64,000 bases of DNA from the NCBI GenBank assembly GCA_049324695.1, contig JBMOMJ010000007.1, positions 142,387 through 206,386 of the forward strand, given 5' to 3'. Numbering within the stretch: the stretch's first letter is position 1; each line of letters starts with the position of its first letter. Positions 18,728 to 26,786 of this stretch are shown piece after piece. Made by a program: the position numbers and the translations under genes. The notes beneath the pieces were generated by a model that made no database searches, had not been told where the DNA came from, and was given only the letters and a program-made list of their open reading frames with translations. The stretch is from PMG-095 sp049324695 (GTDB lineage Bacteria; Myxococcota_A; Polyangia; Polyangiales; Polyangiaceae).

Positions 18728-19024
18728 TCAGCTTTTCTTCGGCTGTGCCCGGAGACGGTTCTTCCTGCGCGCGCTTTCCTTCGTCCGTTCGAACTGGGTG
18801 ATGACCACCTCGGCGCCTTGGTCCTCGAAACGAGCGCGAAGTTCGAGGCGCCCGCCCAAGCCCTCGACGTACCGACGCAGCGTGCTCACGAGCATGTCTG
18901 GCTGCGACTCCAGCTTCACGAGATAGGGGGCGCGCACCCGAAGCTTCCGCGCGAGGCGACTTCGTGAAGCCTCATCATAGATAAGTTCGCGCAGTTCCCT
19001 CAGATTTAGCCGAGATTCCTTCAC
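18728..19024 (-). CDS. XRE-type helix-turn-helix regulator
   Basis: A 98-residue protein. Residues about 18-60 form an XRE helix-turn-helix (EASRSRLARKLRVRAPYLVKLES), followed by MLVSTLRRYVEGLGGRLELRARF, a pattern seen in the antitoxin-like regulators of the HigA/XRE group. The basic tail KNRLRAQPKKS ends the protein. It is divergent from the small gene at 19189, with a twin operator between them. A dedicated toxin partner is not obvious next to it. Confidence 0.75.
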   Translation of the reverse strand: MKESRLNLRELRELIYDEASRSRLARKLRVRAPYLVKLESQPDMLVSTLRRYVEGLGGRLELRARFEDQGAEVVITQFERTKESARRKNRLRAQPKKS

Positions 19025-19065
19025 ACCCCGAGCGTATCGGGCAGGGCTCGGAATGGCCCAGTTTC

Positions 19066-19110
19066 CTGTAGCTTTGAGGTTACATGCTAGGCTATAACTT
19101 CGAAGTTACA
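19066..19110. promoter_or_regulatory. two tandem operator-like palindromes
   Basis: Two related 19-base sites, at 19066-19084 and 19092-19110, start 26 bases apart and agree at 15 of 19 positions. The second contains the perfect palindrome TAACTTCGAAGTTA (19095-19108). They lie just upstream of the XRE gene (start 19024) and of the divergent gene at 19189, which suggests autoregulation by the XRE protein. This is inference. Confidence 0.6.
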
Positions 19111-19188
19111 GGTCTAAGCCTGAACACAACAGCCCCCCGACTGCGGACACAGCCGGAGGGCCTAACCACCAGGAAGGATAAGTTCCCG

Positions 19189-19419
19189 ATGGCTACAAGG
19201 AAGCTACCCACGACCGAAGACAGTCAGCAAATCATAAGTGGGATCCTGAAGATGGACCGCAGCATCCGGCGGTTCTCGAGGCTGATCCTACAGCAGCAGG
19301 ACAGGCTCCGAGCCCTGGTGAGCGCCCGGGCATGGCGGGTGTACTTGAGCATCGAGGAGCTCAGCAATGCCCGACTGGTTCGGGTCGCGGATCGGTTGGT
19401 GAGGCCACCGCGGCACTGA
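19189..19419 (+). CDS. small hypothetical protein
   Basis: 76 residues from the ATG at 19189, with AGGAAGG 16 bases upstream. It is helical and strongly basic (MDRSIRRFSRLILQQQDRLRAL), without membrane segments. The frame continues upstream to 19084 but would cross the operator. It is island cargo of unknown role, possibly regulated by the divergent XRE protein. Confidence 0.5.
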   Translation: MATRKLPTTEDSQQIISGILKMDRSIRRFSRLILQQQDRLRALVSARAWRVYLSIEELSNARLVRVADRLVRPPRH

Positions 19420-19512
19420 GCGTCTTGCACGAAAGGGTGCCCGACGCACGGAACGTGCAAACTGATTGCTCGCGCCGGCGCCCGGGGCGACGCTGCGAGG
19501 AGTTGCCGAAAG

Positions 19513-20229
19513 TCAGCGCGACGCTGAATCACGCGGACGCAGCTGATCGACAGCCTGCATCCATGCCGTGAGCGAGGCCCGGACCCGACTGAAGAGCTCG
19601 GCGAGTTCGTCATCGGGTCCGGAGTCGGGCGTTTCGTCGGAGCCGTCCCGAACCCGAGGTAACTCGACAATCTGTCCGGCAGAGATCTCGACCGCTTCGA
19701 GCAATAGGTCGCCGGTAGGAGCGCAAACAGCGGTCACTTTCGGCTGCTCCTTCCACGCCAGAATCTCCAACATGCCCATTCGGTTCACGCGAGTATCCGG
19801 GTTTGGCGCCAGCGGCTCGGTTGTCTCGAGCCGCCCCATTGTTTCTGGAGCCCAGTTGGCCCACGCCGCTTTGGAGGGCATCGGCAACGGCTGCCCATAG
19901 GGAGCTCTGGCCGTCAACTTGATGTCGACCCGTATGTAGGGCTTTTCGGTTTCGAGGCCTTCGGCTCCGTCGCGGCCAAGCATTTCGGTCAAAACGTCGT
20001 CGTCTCGGGTCGTCGCTCTGGCCGTATGCAATGCGTGCCAGCTCCAAGAGAGCGTCGCGCTCACGTGAAAGGCGCGGGCGTCCTGGCAGCCTAACGGTTC
20101 GACGTAGACCGTGTGACTGCGATCGAGTGTTCGCGTGTCGAGCGTCTCGCTCGCGTGGAGGCCAATGGTCGGAAGCCGTGACTCCAGGAGGGCGTTGTTC
20201 CAGACGGCGCGGAAGCAGTCGTAGTCCAT
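19513..20229 (-). CDS. hypothetical island protein
   Basis: 238 residues from the ATG at 20229; a TTG at 20250 is an alternative. The composition is that of a real soluble protein. The N-terminal part is MDYDCFRAVWNNALLESRLP and the centre has several aromatic residues (LSWSWHALHTAR, WANWAPETMGRL). The C-terminal part has an acidic stretch (DETPDSGPDDELAEL) and a helix. No family is recognised. It is transcribed away from the HipA-like/DUF3037 pair, about 320 bases distant, so it may or may not belong with them. Confidence 0.6.
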   Translation of the reverse strand: MDYDCFRAVWNNALLESRLPTIGLHASETLDTRTLDRSHTVYVEPLGCQDARAFHVSATLSWSWHALHTARATTRDDDVLTEMLGRDGAEGLETEKPYIRVDIKLTARAPYGQPLPMPSKAAWANWAPETMGRLETTEPLAPNPDTRVNRMGMLEILAWKEQPKVTAVCAPTGDLLLEAVEISAGQIVELPRVRDGSDETPDSGPDDELAELFSRVRASLTAWMQAVDQLRPRDSASR

Positions 20230-20552
20230 CGGGGTACCCGTAACATACAAGGGCCGGCGAAGGCTGCGCGCGTCCAGTGCTCACATCCACACCGCGCTCA
20301 GTTGGTTGACCGTAAGCGGAGCCGCCGTGGACGCAAGACCGGCTGCTCGAGGAGATGTCTCTCAGCGCCACTTCGAAGGCCATTCGGCCTTGATCAACGA
20401 CGCGCGCCTTCGTACCGTGGGCAATGGCCTGGGCACCGACGCCGACACCGCTCCCTGCGTCTCGAACGCGGCTGGTGTCGCGTTCCAATTCCGGGAGTCG
20501 ATGGCGACGCTGCGAGGCAGATGGGCCTGCGGACTAAGAATTCAGAGTCAGA
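20230..20552. other. divergent intergenic region in the island
   Basis: About 320 bases between the start of the minus-strand gene and the HipA-like gene. It should hold two divergent promoters. I see no palindrome or RNA structure that stands out and no convincing small gene. Confidence 0.35.
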
Positions 20553-21401
20553 ATGGTGACGGCTGTGGCGGCATGGAATCCGACTCGAATCCGCTGGGTG
20601 AGCACGACGCTGGAGACGAGTACCGGTGCGACACGGGTCGAGACCGATCAGGGCGCGGCATACGCAAAATTCATGGGGAATCCGGAAGGCCCGCAGGCTC
20701 TCTTCTGCGAGTTGATCGGCACCCGCGCAGCAGCGTGGCTCGGGCTTCCGACCTTCGACGTGAGCATCGTCGATGTCGCCGAAGTGGCGCTCGTTAAGTT
20801 TGCTGACGGCACCCATTCGCAACAGGGCCCGGCGTTCTTAGCTCGATTCGAAAGCGGGACCGTTTGGGGCGGCGGCTCAGACGAGCTCAAGGCAGTGGAG
20901 AACCCAGACACACTGGCCGGACTCATCGTGCTCGACACCTGGTTGCTCAACTGCGACCGGTATCGACCTGAAGGTGAACGCGTTCGACGCAACTTCCGAA
21001 ACGTGTTCCTCGCGGATGGATCCACCAAAGGAAAGGTCCGCGTCGTCGCGATGGACCACACCCACGTCTTCGCTTGTGGTCGCACGCTGACCAAGACGAT
21101 CAAGAATATCGATCGGGTTCAGGACGAACGCCTCTACGGGCACTTCCCCGAGTTTGCGGGCCACGTTACGCACGATGCTGTGCGCGTCTACGCTACTCGC
21201 CTCCGCTCTCTGAGCCAGGCAGACGTTGACACCCTCCTCCACGGTGTGCCCGGCCCATGGCGGCCCTCCGCGGACGTGACAGATGCGGTTAGGGAGTTCC
21301 TTGCCGGAAGGGCGGCCTTTGTGAGCCGGAATATCCTAAAAATGCTAGTGGATCAGCGATACCTGGACCCCGAACTTGAGCTAGAAGGAGACGACCTATG
21401 A
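20553..21401 (+). CDS. HipA-like kinase family protein
   Basis: A 282-residue protein resembling the stand-alone HipA-like kinase family. It has AAYAKFMGNPEGPQALFCEL near the N-terminus (the Lys in a phosphate-binding-like strand), then LIVLDTWLLNCDRYRPEGE, in the place of the catalytic-loop N-x-D, then RNVFLADG and VVAMDHTHVFACG, in the place of the metal-binding Asp. HipA proteins are Ser/Thr kinases, often toxins. This shorter form lacks the usual N-terminal HipA subdomain and a HipB gene is not adjacent. The stop overlaps the DUF3037 gene by ATGA, so the two are translated together. Confidence 0.7.
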   Translation: MVTAVAAWNPTRIRWVSTTLETSTGATRVETDQGAAYAKFMGNPEGPQALFCELIGTRAAAWLGLPTFDVSIVDVAEVALVKFADGTHSQQGPAFLARFESGTVWGGGSDELKAVENPDTLAGLIVLDTWLLNCDRYRPEGERVRRNFRNVFLADGSTKGKVRVVAMDHTHVFACGRTLTKTIKNIDRVQDERLYGHFPEFAGHVTHDAVRVYATRLRSLSQADVDTLLHGVPGPWRPSADVTDAVREFLAGRAAFVSRNILKMLVDQRYLDPELELEGDDL

Positions 21402-22195
21402 CATCAACCAGGGGCTTCTTCAGCGTTATTCAATTCTGCCCCGACCTTGATCGGGGCGAATGCGCCAACGTGGGCGTGGTGCTCGCCGTTCCCGGGCTCG
21501 GCTACCTCGGCGTCCGTTTTGGAGAGGACAACGAAGCGCCCAAGCAGCGATTCGGCAGAGACGCTTTCGACGACGGACGACTGTCGCTTGCGAAGACCGC
21601 GCTGGAAGGTCGCATCCGTGATGAGGGGCCAGCGTGGGTCACTGCTGACGACCTAGTGCGTTTCGGCAAGAAGGAGGGCAACAACCTGCTCCTCTCGTTG
21701 CCGCGCACAATCCTTGTCGAGAATTGTGATGTCGAACTAGAAGAACTCTACTTGCGACTCGCGCATGTGGACGCGAGAACGCGTCGACGCCCGCGGAAGC
21801 CTGACCTGCGAGGAGTTTTCGAACGGAAGCTGATGGGCGTCCCTTTACGACGTGACCTGACCGTTGAGATTCCAGAGATTGGCTCCATGGAAGTGCCCTA
21901 TGCGTACCAAAACGGCGCGTTGAACCTTATCAAGCCAGAAGCCTTTCCAGTAGATGCCGGTTCGGCGGGAGATCGTGCTAGCGATCTTGCCGTCAAAGGG
22001 CACCTCATCCACAAGCACTCGATCGCCATTGGCAGCCCGCAAAAGCTTATCGTCGTCGGTGGTTTCGACGAGTCGATCGCGGACGACGTGAAGCGCCGCA
22101 TTGCATACGTGCTCCAGGAGCACGATGCGCGCCTAGTCCGAGAAGATGAACTAGAAGACTTCGCCGAGGAAGTTCGGCGAGAAGCTCATCAGTAG
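21398..22195 (+). CDS. DUF3037-like protein paired with HipA-like kinase
   Basis: A 265-residue protein. The N-terminus FFSVIQFCPDLDRGECANVG followed by VVLAVP is characteristic of DUF3037, a domain often encoded beside HipA-like kinases. The C-terminal half has no motif I know; it ends in a charged helix (EDELEDFAEEVRREAHQ). The four-base overlap with the kinase gene and the shared position on the island suggest one functional unit: a kinase with a partner, substrate or antidote. Which of these is unknown. Confidence 0.7.
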   Translation: MTSTRGFFSVIQFCPDLDRGECANVGVVLAVPGLGYLGVRFGEDNEAPKQRFGRDAFDDGRLSLAKTALEGRIRDEGPAWVTADDLVRFGKKEGNNLLLSLPRTILVENCDVELEELYLRLAHVDARTRRRPRKPDLRGVFERKLMGVPLRRDLTVEIPEIGSMEVPYAYQNGALNLIKPEAFPVDAGSAGDRASDLAVKGHLIHKHSIAIGSPQKLIVVGGFDESIADDVKRRIAYVLQEHDARLVREDELEDFAEEVRREAHQ

Positions 22196-22433
22196 GCACC
22201 TCTTCGAGCCCAGCCGTTAGTTGACACCGTGTCCACGGAAGATCGCGATGCCGCATCGTTGGACCGAGGTTGAGACTGGCGGATAGCGTGAGACGAGAGC
22301 TAACGAGTAGCGAACACGATCCAGTCCATTTCGAGTCGTAAAACCACTCGAGTACGCTAACCCGCCCGTACCGAGCGGCCATGCTGGCACAAGTCATTGA
22401 GCGGACATTCTGCGCAACGCGGGCGAAGAGGGC

Positions 22434-23277
22434 GCGGTCTTCCCCAAAGCCGGTGCTCGCGCGCGCCTCGCTGCTCGCAGCGTGGCCACGCCGACTGCCT
22501 CCGTCACGCGCGCGCTGCGCTCGGCAGGGGAAGACTCACGCCGAAACCCACGTGGGCGCGCCGTCAAAGCGCAGCGCGCACCTGAGCAACAGCGGCGGCG
22601 ACATCGCGCAACACCAACTCCGCGTCGACGCGCACCACGCGATAGCCGGGCCGCGCAAGCTTCCGATCGCGCCGCGCGTCGACCCGCTTTCGCCGTGCGT
22701 GCCACGCGCCATCTACTTCGACGACGAGCTTTGCGGCGGGTGCGCAGAACTCGGCGATGAACTTGCCAATGACGACCTGCCGCCGAAACGAAACGCCGAG
22801 CTGCCCAGCGTTGAGCGCAGACCAGAGCCGCGCCTCCGACTCCGTAAGCCAGGAGCGATGCTGCCGCGCGTGAAGTTCGAGCTGAGTCAGTGAAGAGCGA
22901 GTGCGCATTGGAGCCTGCGGCGTCGGCATTGGGCCCGAGCGCAGCCCCTCTTGGCGCAGGCTGCGTGACGCGCCCCCGCCCTGAAGCGCGCGCAGCGACG
23001 GGTGCGGCGCGCAGCGTGCGCCTCCCGCGAAGCTCGGCCCGATGTCGACGCTGCAGACGAGCGTCACTCGTGCAAGCGACCGCACACCGTCACTGCGCGC
23101 CAAGCGACGGCCTCCCTCCACGTCGCGCGCAGCCGCGAAGCGGCGAGCACGGCGTCTGGGGGAGGCAGGAAGCGCGCAGCGGCGAAGCCGCGAGCACTGC
23201 ACGGTGCGGGGCAACCCCTCCCGCTTGCTAAGCGGGCGTAGGGCAACCTACCGCGGGTTCGAATCTCGCCCTCTCCG
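22434..23277. repeat. long direct repeat, copy B
   Basis: Second copy of the block at 17413-18258, shifted by 5021 bases at its left edge and by 5019 after the two-base difference. It forms the right end of the island and ends in the third tRNA-Ser 3' segment. Its left edge is abrupt, at GCGGTCTTCCCC. Confidence 0.85.
22564..22908 (-). CDS. DUF559 family endonuclease-like protein, copy B
   Basis: Encodes the same protein as the 17545-17889 copy (114 residues, VVEVDGAWH signature). No residue change is visible between the two translations. Both copies keep an intact frame although the repeats differ elsewhere, which argues that the gene is, or recently was, under selection or that the duplication is very recent. 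Confidence 0.75.
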   Translation of the reverse strand: MRTRSSLTQLELHARQHRSWLTESEARLWSALNAGQLGVSFRRQVVIGKFIAEFCAPAAKLVVEVDGAWHARRKRVDARRDRKLARPGYRVVRVDAELVLRDVAAAVAQVRAAL

Positions 23278-23284
23278 CTGAGCC
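23220..23284 (+). repeat. att-like repeat, right copy (tRNA-Ser 3' remnant)
   Basis: Matches 17313-17377 over 65 bases with one change (TCTCGC for TCCCGC in the T arm), including the bases CTGAGCC beyond the tRNA end. That extension, absent from the middle copy, marks the original chromosome junction. Confidence 0.85.
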
Positions 23285-23300
23285 CCTCATCGAGGGGCTC
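23280..23300. terminator. hairpin after the island's right end
   Basis: A perfect 9-bp stem, GAGCCCCTC/GAGGGGCTC, with a three-base loop ATC. No T-run follows on the plus strand. It could be the original terminator of the tRNA-Ser transcript, displaced by the island. Confidence 0.5.
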
Positions 23301-23472
23301 GCGTGTCGGTCGGAACTTGGGCTGTCCGCTGCGCGCTTCTGCACAGCTCCTGCGCGCGAATCCGCCTTCTTCGCTGACTCCTCGCGGCAGTTCTCGCTAC
23401 TTCAAAGCGAATACGATGCCGCAGATTTTACCCTTAACCCAGAGCTTGATGGAGGGCCTTGAGCGTGCGCAG

Positions 23473-23937
23473 TCATACGACCGCCGCCCGATCGTTGGAA
23501 GCGCGGCTCGCCTCCCCGCTGAGTTTTTGCAAGAGTTCGAGCAGCTCGCGCTCGTCGAAGGCCTGAAACGGCAGGGTGGACCGGCGCACGGAGAGCACGC
23601 GGCCTTTCGGGTCGGCCACGATCGTGCCGCTCTGCTGTAGTGCGCCCAGGACCTGTGAAAAGCCCACGCTGGCGTGTGCCGTCGCTGATATCAACAGCGG
23701 AAACGGCAGGCTGCTCGCCCACGCCGGCGGCTCCGCCGTAACGCCAGGCGCCACAATCAGCACATTTGCGCCGAGGTCGCGCACGCGCTCCTTCAGCGCC
23801 GTCAGACGGTTAACGTGAGAGCGGCAGATCGGACAATCGATCGTGCGCATGAAGTAGTAGATCGTGACGCGCGCGGGTGAGCGGGCGGCGTGCGTGGCTA
23901 GCTCCTGCGGGATGAAGTCACCAACTTGAATGCTCAT
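23473..23937 (-). CDS. peroxiredoxin / AhpC-TSA family redoxin
   Basis: 154 residues with a thioredoxin-like fold. FMRTIDCPICRSHVNRL carries the peroxidatic-type Cys in a CxxC context. The strands LGANVLIVAPG and FPLLISATAHASVGFSQVLG follow as in AhpC/TSA proteins, and VADPKGRVL comes near the end. It would reduce peroxides with thioredoxin as donor. The gene lies 11 bases downstream of the thioredoxin reductase gene on the same strand, so the two form a likely operon and a complete reduction path except for the thioredoxin itself. Confidence 0.8.
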   Translation of the reverse strand: MSIQVGDFIPQELATHAARSPARVTIYYFMRTIDCPICRSHVNRLTALKERVRDLGANVLIVAPGVTAEPPAWASSLPFPLLISATAHASVGFSQVLGALQQSGTIVADPKGRVLSVRRSTLPFQAFDERELLELLQKLSGEASRASNDRAAVV

Positions 23938-23948
23938 CGTTCGTCTCC

Positions 23949-24932
23949 TCAGGCTGCCCGGCCCGCATCGTGGGTTTCGTCCTTCGCGTGAACGGCGAGC
24001 CAGCGTTCAGCATCGAGCGCCGCAACGGCACCACTGCCGGCAGCGGTAATGGCCTGGCGGTAGTGGTGATCCTGCACGTCACCCGCAGCGAATACGCCGG
24101 CCACGCTCGTGGTGCTGTGCGGCGCGTGCGTGGCGATATAGCCGAGCTCGTCGAGCTCGAGCTGTCCTTCCAGCAGGCTCGTGGCCGGCTCGTGCCCGAT
24201 GGCAACGAACAAGGCGTCTGCGTGGAGCTGGCGCCGCTCACCGCCACGGGAATTGATGACGCGTACCCCAGTCAAGGCGTCTCCGTCGCCGACGACCTCC
24301 TCGATCGTCGTGTCGTAGAGGACCGCAATCTTCGGTTCGGCCAGCACGCGACGAACCATTGTCGTGCTGGCGCTGAGCTCCTTCCTGCGGTGAAGCAGCC
24401 GAACGCTTCGGGCGAGCTTGGACAGATATAGCGCTTCCTGCATCGCGGTGTCGCCGCCGCCCACCACGATCACGTCGCGGTCCTTGAAGACCGCTCCGTC
24501 GCACGCCGCACAGGCCGAAACGCCGCGGTTCCGGTACTCCTGCTCGCCCGGAACGCCCAGCCAACGTGCCGATGCCCCGGTTGCCACGATCAGCGCTCGA
24601 GCCAGCACGCTGCCGCTTTCGGCCCGGATGGTGAAAGGCCAGCGCCGAAGCTCTACGGCCAGCACGTTCTCGAACGAGAGCTCGGCGCCTTCGCGCTGTG
24701 CCTGGCGCTCGAGTTGCTGCATGAGATCGACGCCGGCGACGGGCTCGGGAAAACCTGGATAGTTCTCCACGAGGGTCGTGCTCATCAGCTGCCCACCCGC
24801 CAGTCGTTGCGGCTCGTCGAGTGTAGGCGCCCCCGTGAAGAGCAGCGGACTCAAGCCGGCTCGGGCGGCGTAAATGGCAGCTGTGTAGCCGGCGGGCCCG
24901 GCGCCGATGATGATCAGGTCTCTGATGGTCAT
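23949..24932 (-). CDS. trxB: thioredoxin-disulfide reductase
   Basis: 327 residues from the ATG at 24932 (MTIRDLIIIGAGPAGYTAAI, FAD Rossmann motif). It has LMSTTLVENYPGFPEPVAG, the redox-active CAACDG, a second Rossmann motif VIVVGGGDTAMQEALYLSKL for NADPH with the HRRKE signature, and the C-terminal GVFAAGDVQDHHYRQAITAAG. All expected parts of low-molecular-weight TrxB are present. It reduces thioredoxin with NADPH. It is co-directional with the peroxiredoxin gene just downstream, and a repeated operator-like element sits upstream of its start. Confidence 0.92.
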   Translation of the reverse strand: MTIRDLIIIGAGPAGYTAAIYAARAGLSPLLFTGAPTLDEPQRLAGGQLMSTTLVENYPGFPEPVAGVDLMQQLERQAQREGAELSFENVLAVELRRWPFTIRAESGSVLARALIVATGASARWLGVPGEQEYRNRGVSACAACDGAVFKDRDVIVVGGGDTAMQEALYLSKLARSVRLLHRRKELSASTTMVRRVLAEPKIAVLYDTTIEEVVGDGDALTGVRVINSRGGERRQLHADALFVAIGHEPATSLLEGQLELDELGYIATHAPHSTTSVAGVFAAGDVQDHHYRQAITAAGSGAVAALDAERWLAVHAKDETHDAGRAA

Positions 24933-24971
24933 GCGTTCCTCCAGCCCAGAACATAGGCTCCGGGGCATTAG

Positions 24972-25006
24972 TTGTCAATGCAACTATTGTCATTGCAATC
25001 ATTGCA
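24972..25006. promoter_or_regulatory. repeated operator-like element upstream of trxB
   Basis: An AT-rich island in GC-rich DNA, 40 bases before trxB. A 15-base unit recurs (TTGTCAATGCAACTA, then TTGTCATTGCAATCA) followed by TTGCA. The perfect inverted repeat TGCAATCATTGCA lies at 24994-25006. The layout resembles the binding site of a dimeric redox or MarR-type regulator. No intact regulator gene is adjacent. Confidence 0.55.
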
Positions 25007-25161
25007 CCGTGACCAGCCTCGCGGAACCGGAAGCACCGGGACCGGTGCGAAGCAGCGAGACCGCGCAGCTGGCCAGAGCGCCCCTCGAGCGACGAGCCGC
25101 TACGGCAGGGCGACCTGCACGCTCGTTCGCAGGGCAACGAATTCTCGATTGCCGAGGCGAA

Positions 25162-25803
25162 TCAGCGGGAGAGCACGACGTGCGTGGCTTTGGATGTAAC
25201 CACGTGCTCGCTCAGGCGGTAACCGAGCGCGAGCAAGTCGATGCCGTGGAACAGGTGTTCGCCGGAGCCGAGGAGGACAGGGGAAATCGCGAAGTGGAGT
25301 TCGTCGACCAAGCGGGCTTGTAGGTAGGCGCGCAGTGTCGCGACTCCGCCGCCGAGGCGAACGTCTTTGCCAGCGGCGGCGACACGAGCGCGTTCGAGCG
25401 CTGCGTGAATGCCGTCGGTCACGAAGTGGAAGGTGGTGCCGCCGTCCATCGTGATCGGCGCGCGCGCATGATGCGTCAGCACGAACACGTCGGTATGGTA
25501 CGGCGGGTTTTCACCCCACCAACCGCGCCAAGACTCGTCCGGCCACGGGCCGCGAATTGGGCCGAACATATTGCGACCTAGAATCCAAGCGCCAATGTTG
25601 GCGATCCCACGTGCGGTGATATCGTCGTCGATGCCGGTTTCGCCTCCCTCCCTGCCTTGCATGGACTGAAAGGTGCGCGTGGGGATCATCCACTCGTGCA
25701 AGCCGAATCCCCCGACTCCGAGCGGATTCGTTTGGTCTTGGTTGGGGCCGGCGCCGTAACCATCGATGGACACGCTAAAGGCATGAACTCGCAACTTGCT
25801 CAT
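25162..25803 (-). CDS. dihydrofolate reductase / RibD C-terminal-like protein
   Basis: 213 residues. The start KLRVHAFSVSIDGYGAGPNQ, the ILGRNMFG motif (as in ..GRxTY..), FVLTHHARAPITMDGGTTFHFV and the C-terminal VRLGGGVATLRAYLQARLVDELHFAISPVLLGSG are all typical of the COG0262 group of stand-alone DHFR/RibD-like reductases. They bind NADPH, but the substrates are mostly unknown. It is transcribed alone. Confidence 0.85.
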   Translation of the reverse strand: MSKLRVHAFSVSIDGYGAGPNQDQTNPLGVGGFGLHEWMIPTRTFQSMQGREGGETGIDDDITARGIANIGAWILGRNMFGPIRGPWPDESWRGWWGENPPYHTDVFVLTHHARAPITMDGGTTFHFVTDGIHAALERARVAAAGKDVRLGGGVATLRAYLQARLVDELHFAISPVLLGSGEHLFHGIDLLALGYRLSEHVVTSKATHVVLSR

Positions 25804-25933
25804 CGAAAACTCCTTGCTCGAGCGCCGAAGCGCGGTCGCTCGGAAGTGTGACGAACCTGCCTCGGCGAAATCGACAGGTCATCGCAAAAAAACGCCGCTT
25901 GCGAGGCGCGCTGGCGGGACACCGCTGGCGCAT

Positions 25934-26377
25934 TTAGTCGCGCGGGCGCTTCGGCGGCGCGGCCGACCGCGGGGCAAGAACCTCAGAATCCTTCACTGTC
26001 GCACCGGGAGCGTCGCTCAACACTGCCGCCTGCAGCCGCTCGGCCCTCGAGTGATCCACAGCAGGAACCCACAAGATGATGTCGTCGGCACCGCAACTAA
26101 CAATCTTCGTGTTCGTGAGCCCCAATGGCTCTAGCGCACGCTCCACGGCTCGAGCATTCGTGCCACCCAGCACGACGACGAGACCGCCCGCTTCGAGCGG
26201 CAACACCTTCTCGAAGCGTTTCGCGGACGGGCCCGGCGCCGCGAGCGCGGTACACACTTCGAGCACGGGATCGGCACTCGGGCGTGCCGGCGCCGGCTCG
26301 GGCTCCTTCTTCGTGCGAGCGCAGCCCGAACTCACCGTCACAATGAGCGCCAGCAGCGCGCTGCGCACAGCCAACAT
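25934..26377 (-). CDS. small lipoprotein, unknown function
   Basis: 147 residues with lipobox VSSGC, a short Pro/Glu/Ala linker (KKEPEPAPARPS), then a compact alpha/beta domain of about 85 residues (LVVVLGGTNARAVERALEPLGL ... IILWVPAV). The tail is Pro/Arg-rich. No family is recognised. Confidence 0.65.
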   Translation of the reverse strand: MLAVRSALLALIVTVSSGCARTKKEPEPAPARPSADPVLEVCTALAAPGPSAKRFEKVLPLEAGGLVVVLGGTNARAVERALEPLGLTNTKIVSCGADDIILWVPAVDHSRAERLQAAVLSDAPGATVKDSEVLAPRSAAPPKRPRD

Positions 26378-26432
26378 ATCAGCCGGCGTACACTCGTTCG
26401 AGCTTGGGTTCTACATCGGCACGCTTTGGCGC

Positions 26433-26786
26433 TCAGAAGCACAGCGCGCGAACGCGGTGCACGCCGGTCGCGCCCTCTTGGGCCTTGTAGATCGCTCCAA
26501 TTTCGGACCAGCCGCCGCAAGCACGAGCTTCACCCGCTGGCTTTGCAGCAGAAACCCGTCTCACGACTCGTTTGCTCTTCGACGGTGCTGATGCAGCGCT
26601 GGGCGTCACCGACGGCGTGAGCTGGCCTTCGAAGACGACCTCGCTGGGAGGCTCGACAGCGCGCGGCAGAGCTTCGAGCGTCACTTGGGTGGGCCTCGGC
26701 GGGGCCCGGAACGCGCCGGTGGCAACGCCGAGTAGTCCGGCGCCGCTAGCCATGAGCGACGCGAACAGAATTGCTTGCTTTAGCAT
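26433..26786 (-). CDS. small exported or membrane-anchored protein
   Basis: 117 residues from the ATG at 26786, which has a clear AGGAGA eight bases upstream. One N-terminal hydrophobic helix (AILFASLMASGAGLLGVATG) acts as signal or anchor. Then come a Pro/Ser-rich segment, a basic patch (KSKRVVRRV) and a C-terminal part with two Cys (ACGGW and ALCF). Function unknown. Confidence 0.6.
   Translation of the reverse strand: MLKQAILFASLMASGAGLLGVATGAFRAPPRPTQVTLEALPRAVEPPSEVVFEGQLTPSVTPSAASAPSKSKRVVRRVSAAKPAGEARACGGWSEIGAIYKAQEGATGVHRVRALCF

Larger units (their letters stand above)
17371..23284. mobile_element. tRNA-Ser genomic island, probably two adjacent units
   Basis: The region between the intact tRNA-Ser and the last copy of its 3' end. 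Three copies of the tRNA 3' segment occur (17313-17377, 18201-18258, 23220-23284), dividing it into a unit of about 0.9 kb and one of about 5 kb. The larger unit starts next to a truncated tyrosine recombinase and carries an XRE regulator, a HipA-like kinase and a DUF3037 gene. Each unit ends with a near-identical DUF559 block. Site-specific integration at tRNA 3' ends is typical of tyrosine-recombinase islands. The only recombinase here lacks its N-terminal part, so the island is probably no longer self-mobile. Confidence 0.8.

Noticed and set aside
24907..25323. Plus-strand frame across the trxB promoter and the reductase gene
   Set aside because: It crosses the operator and the antisense of a clear gene; only 25008-25160 could be a remnant, and weakly.
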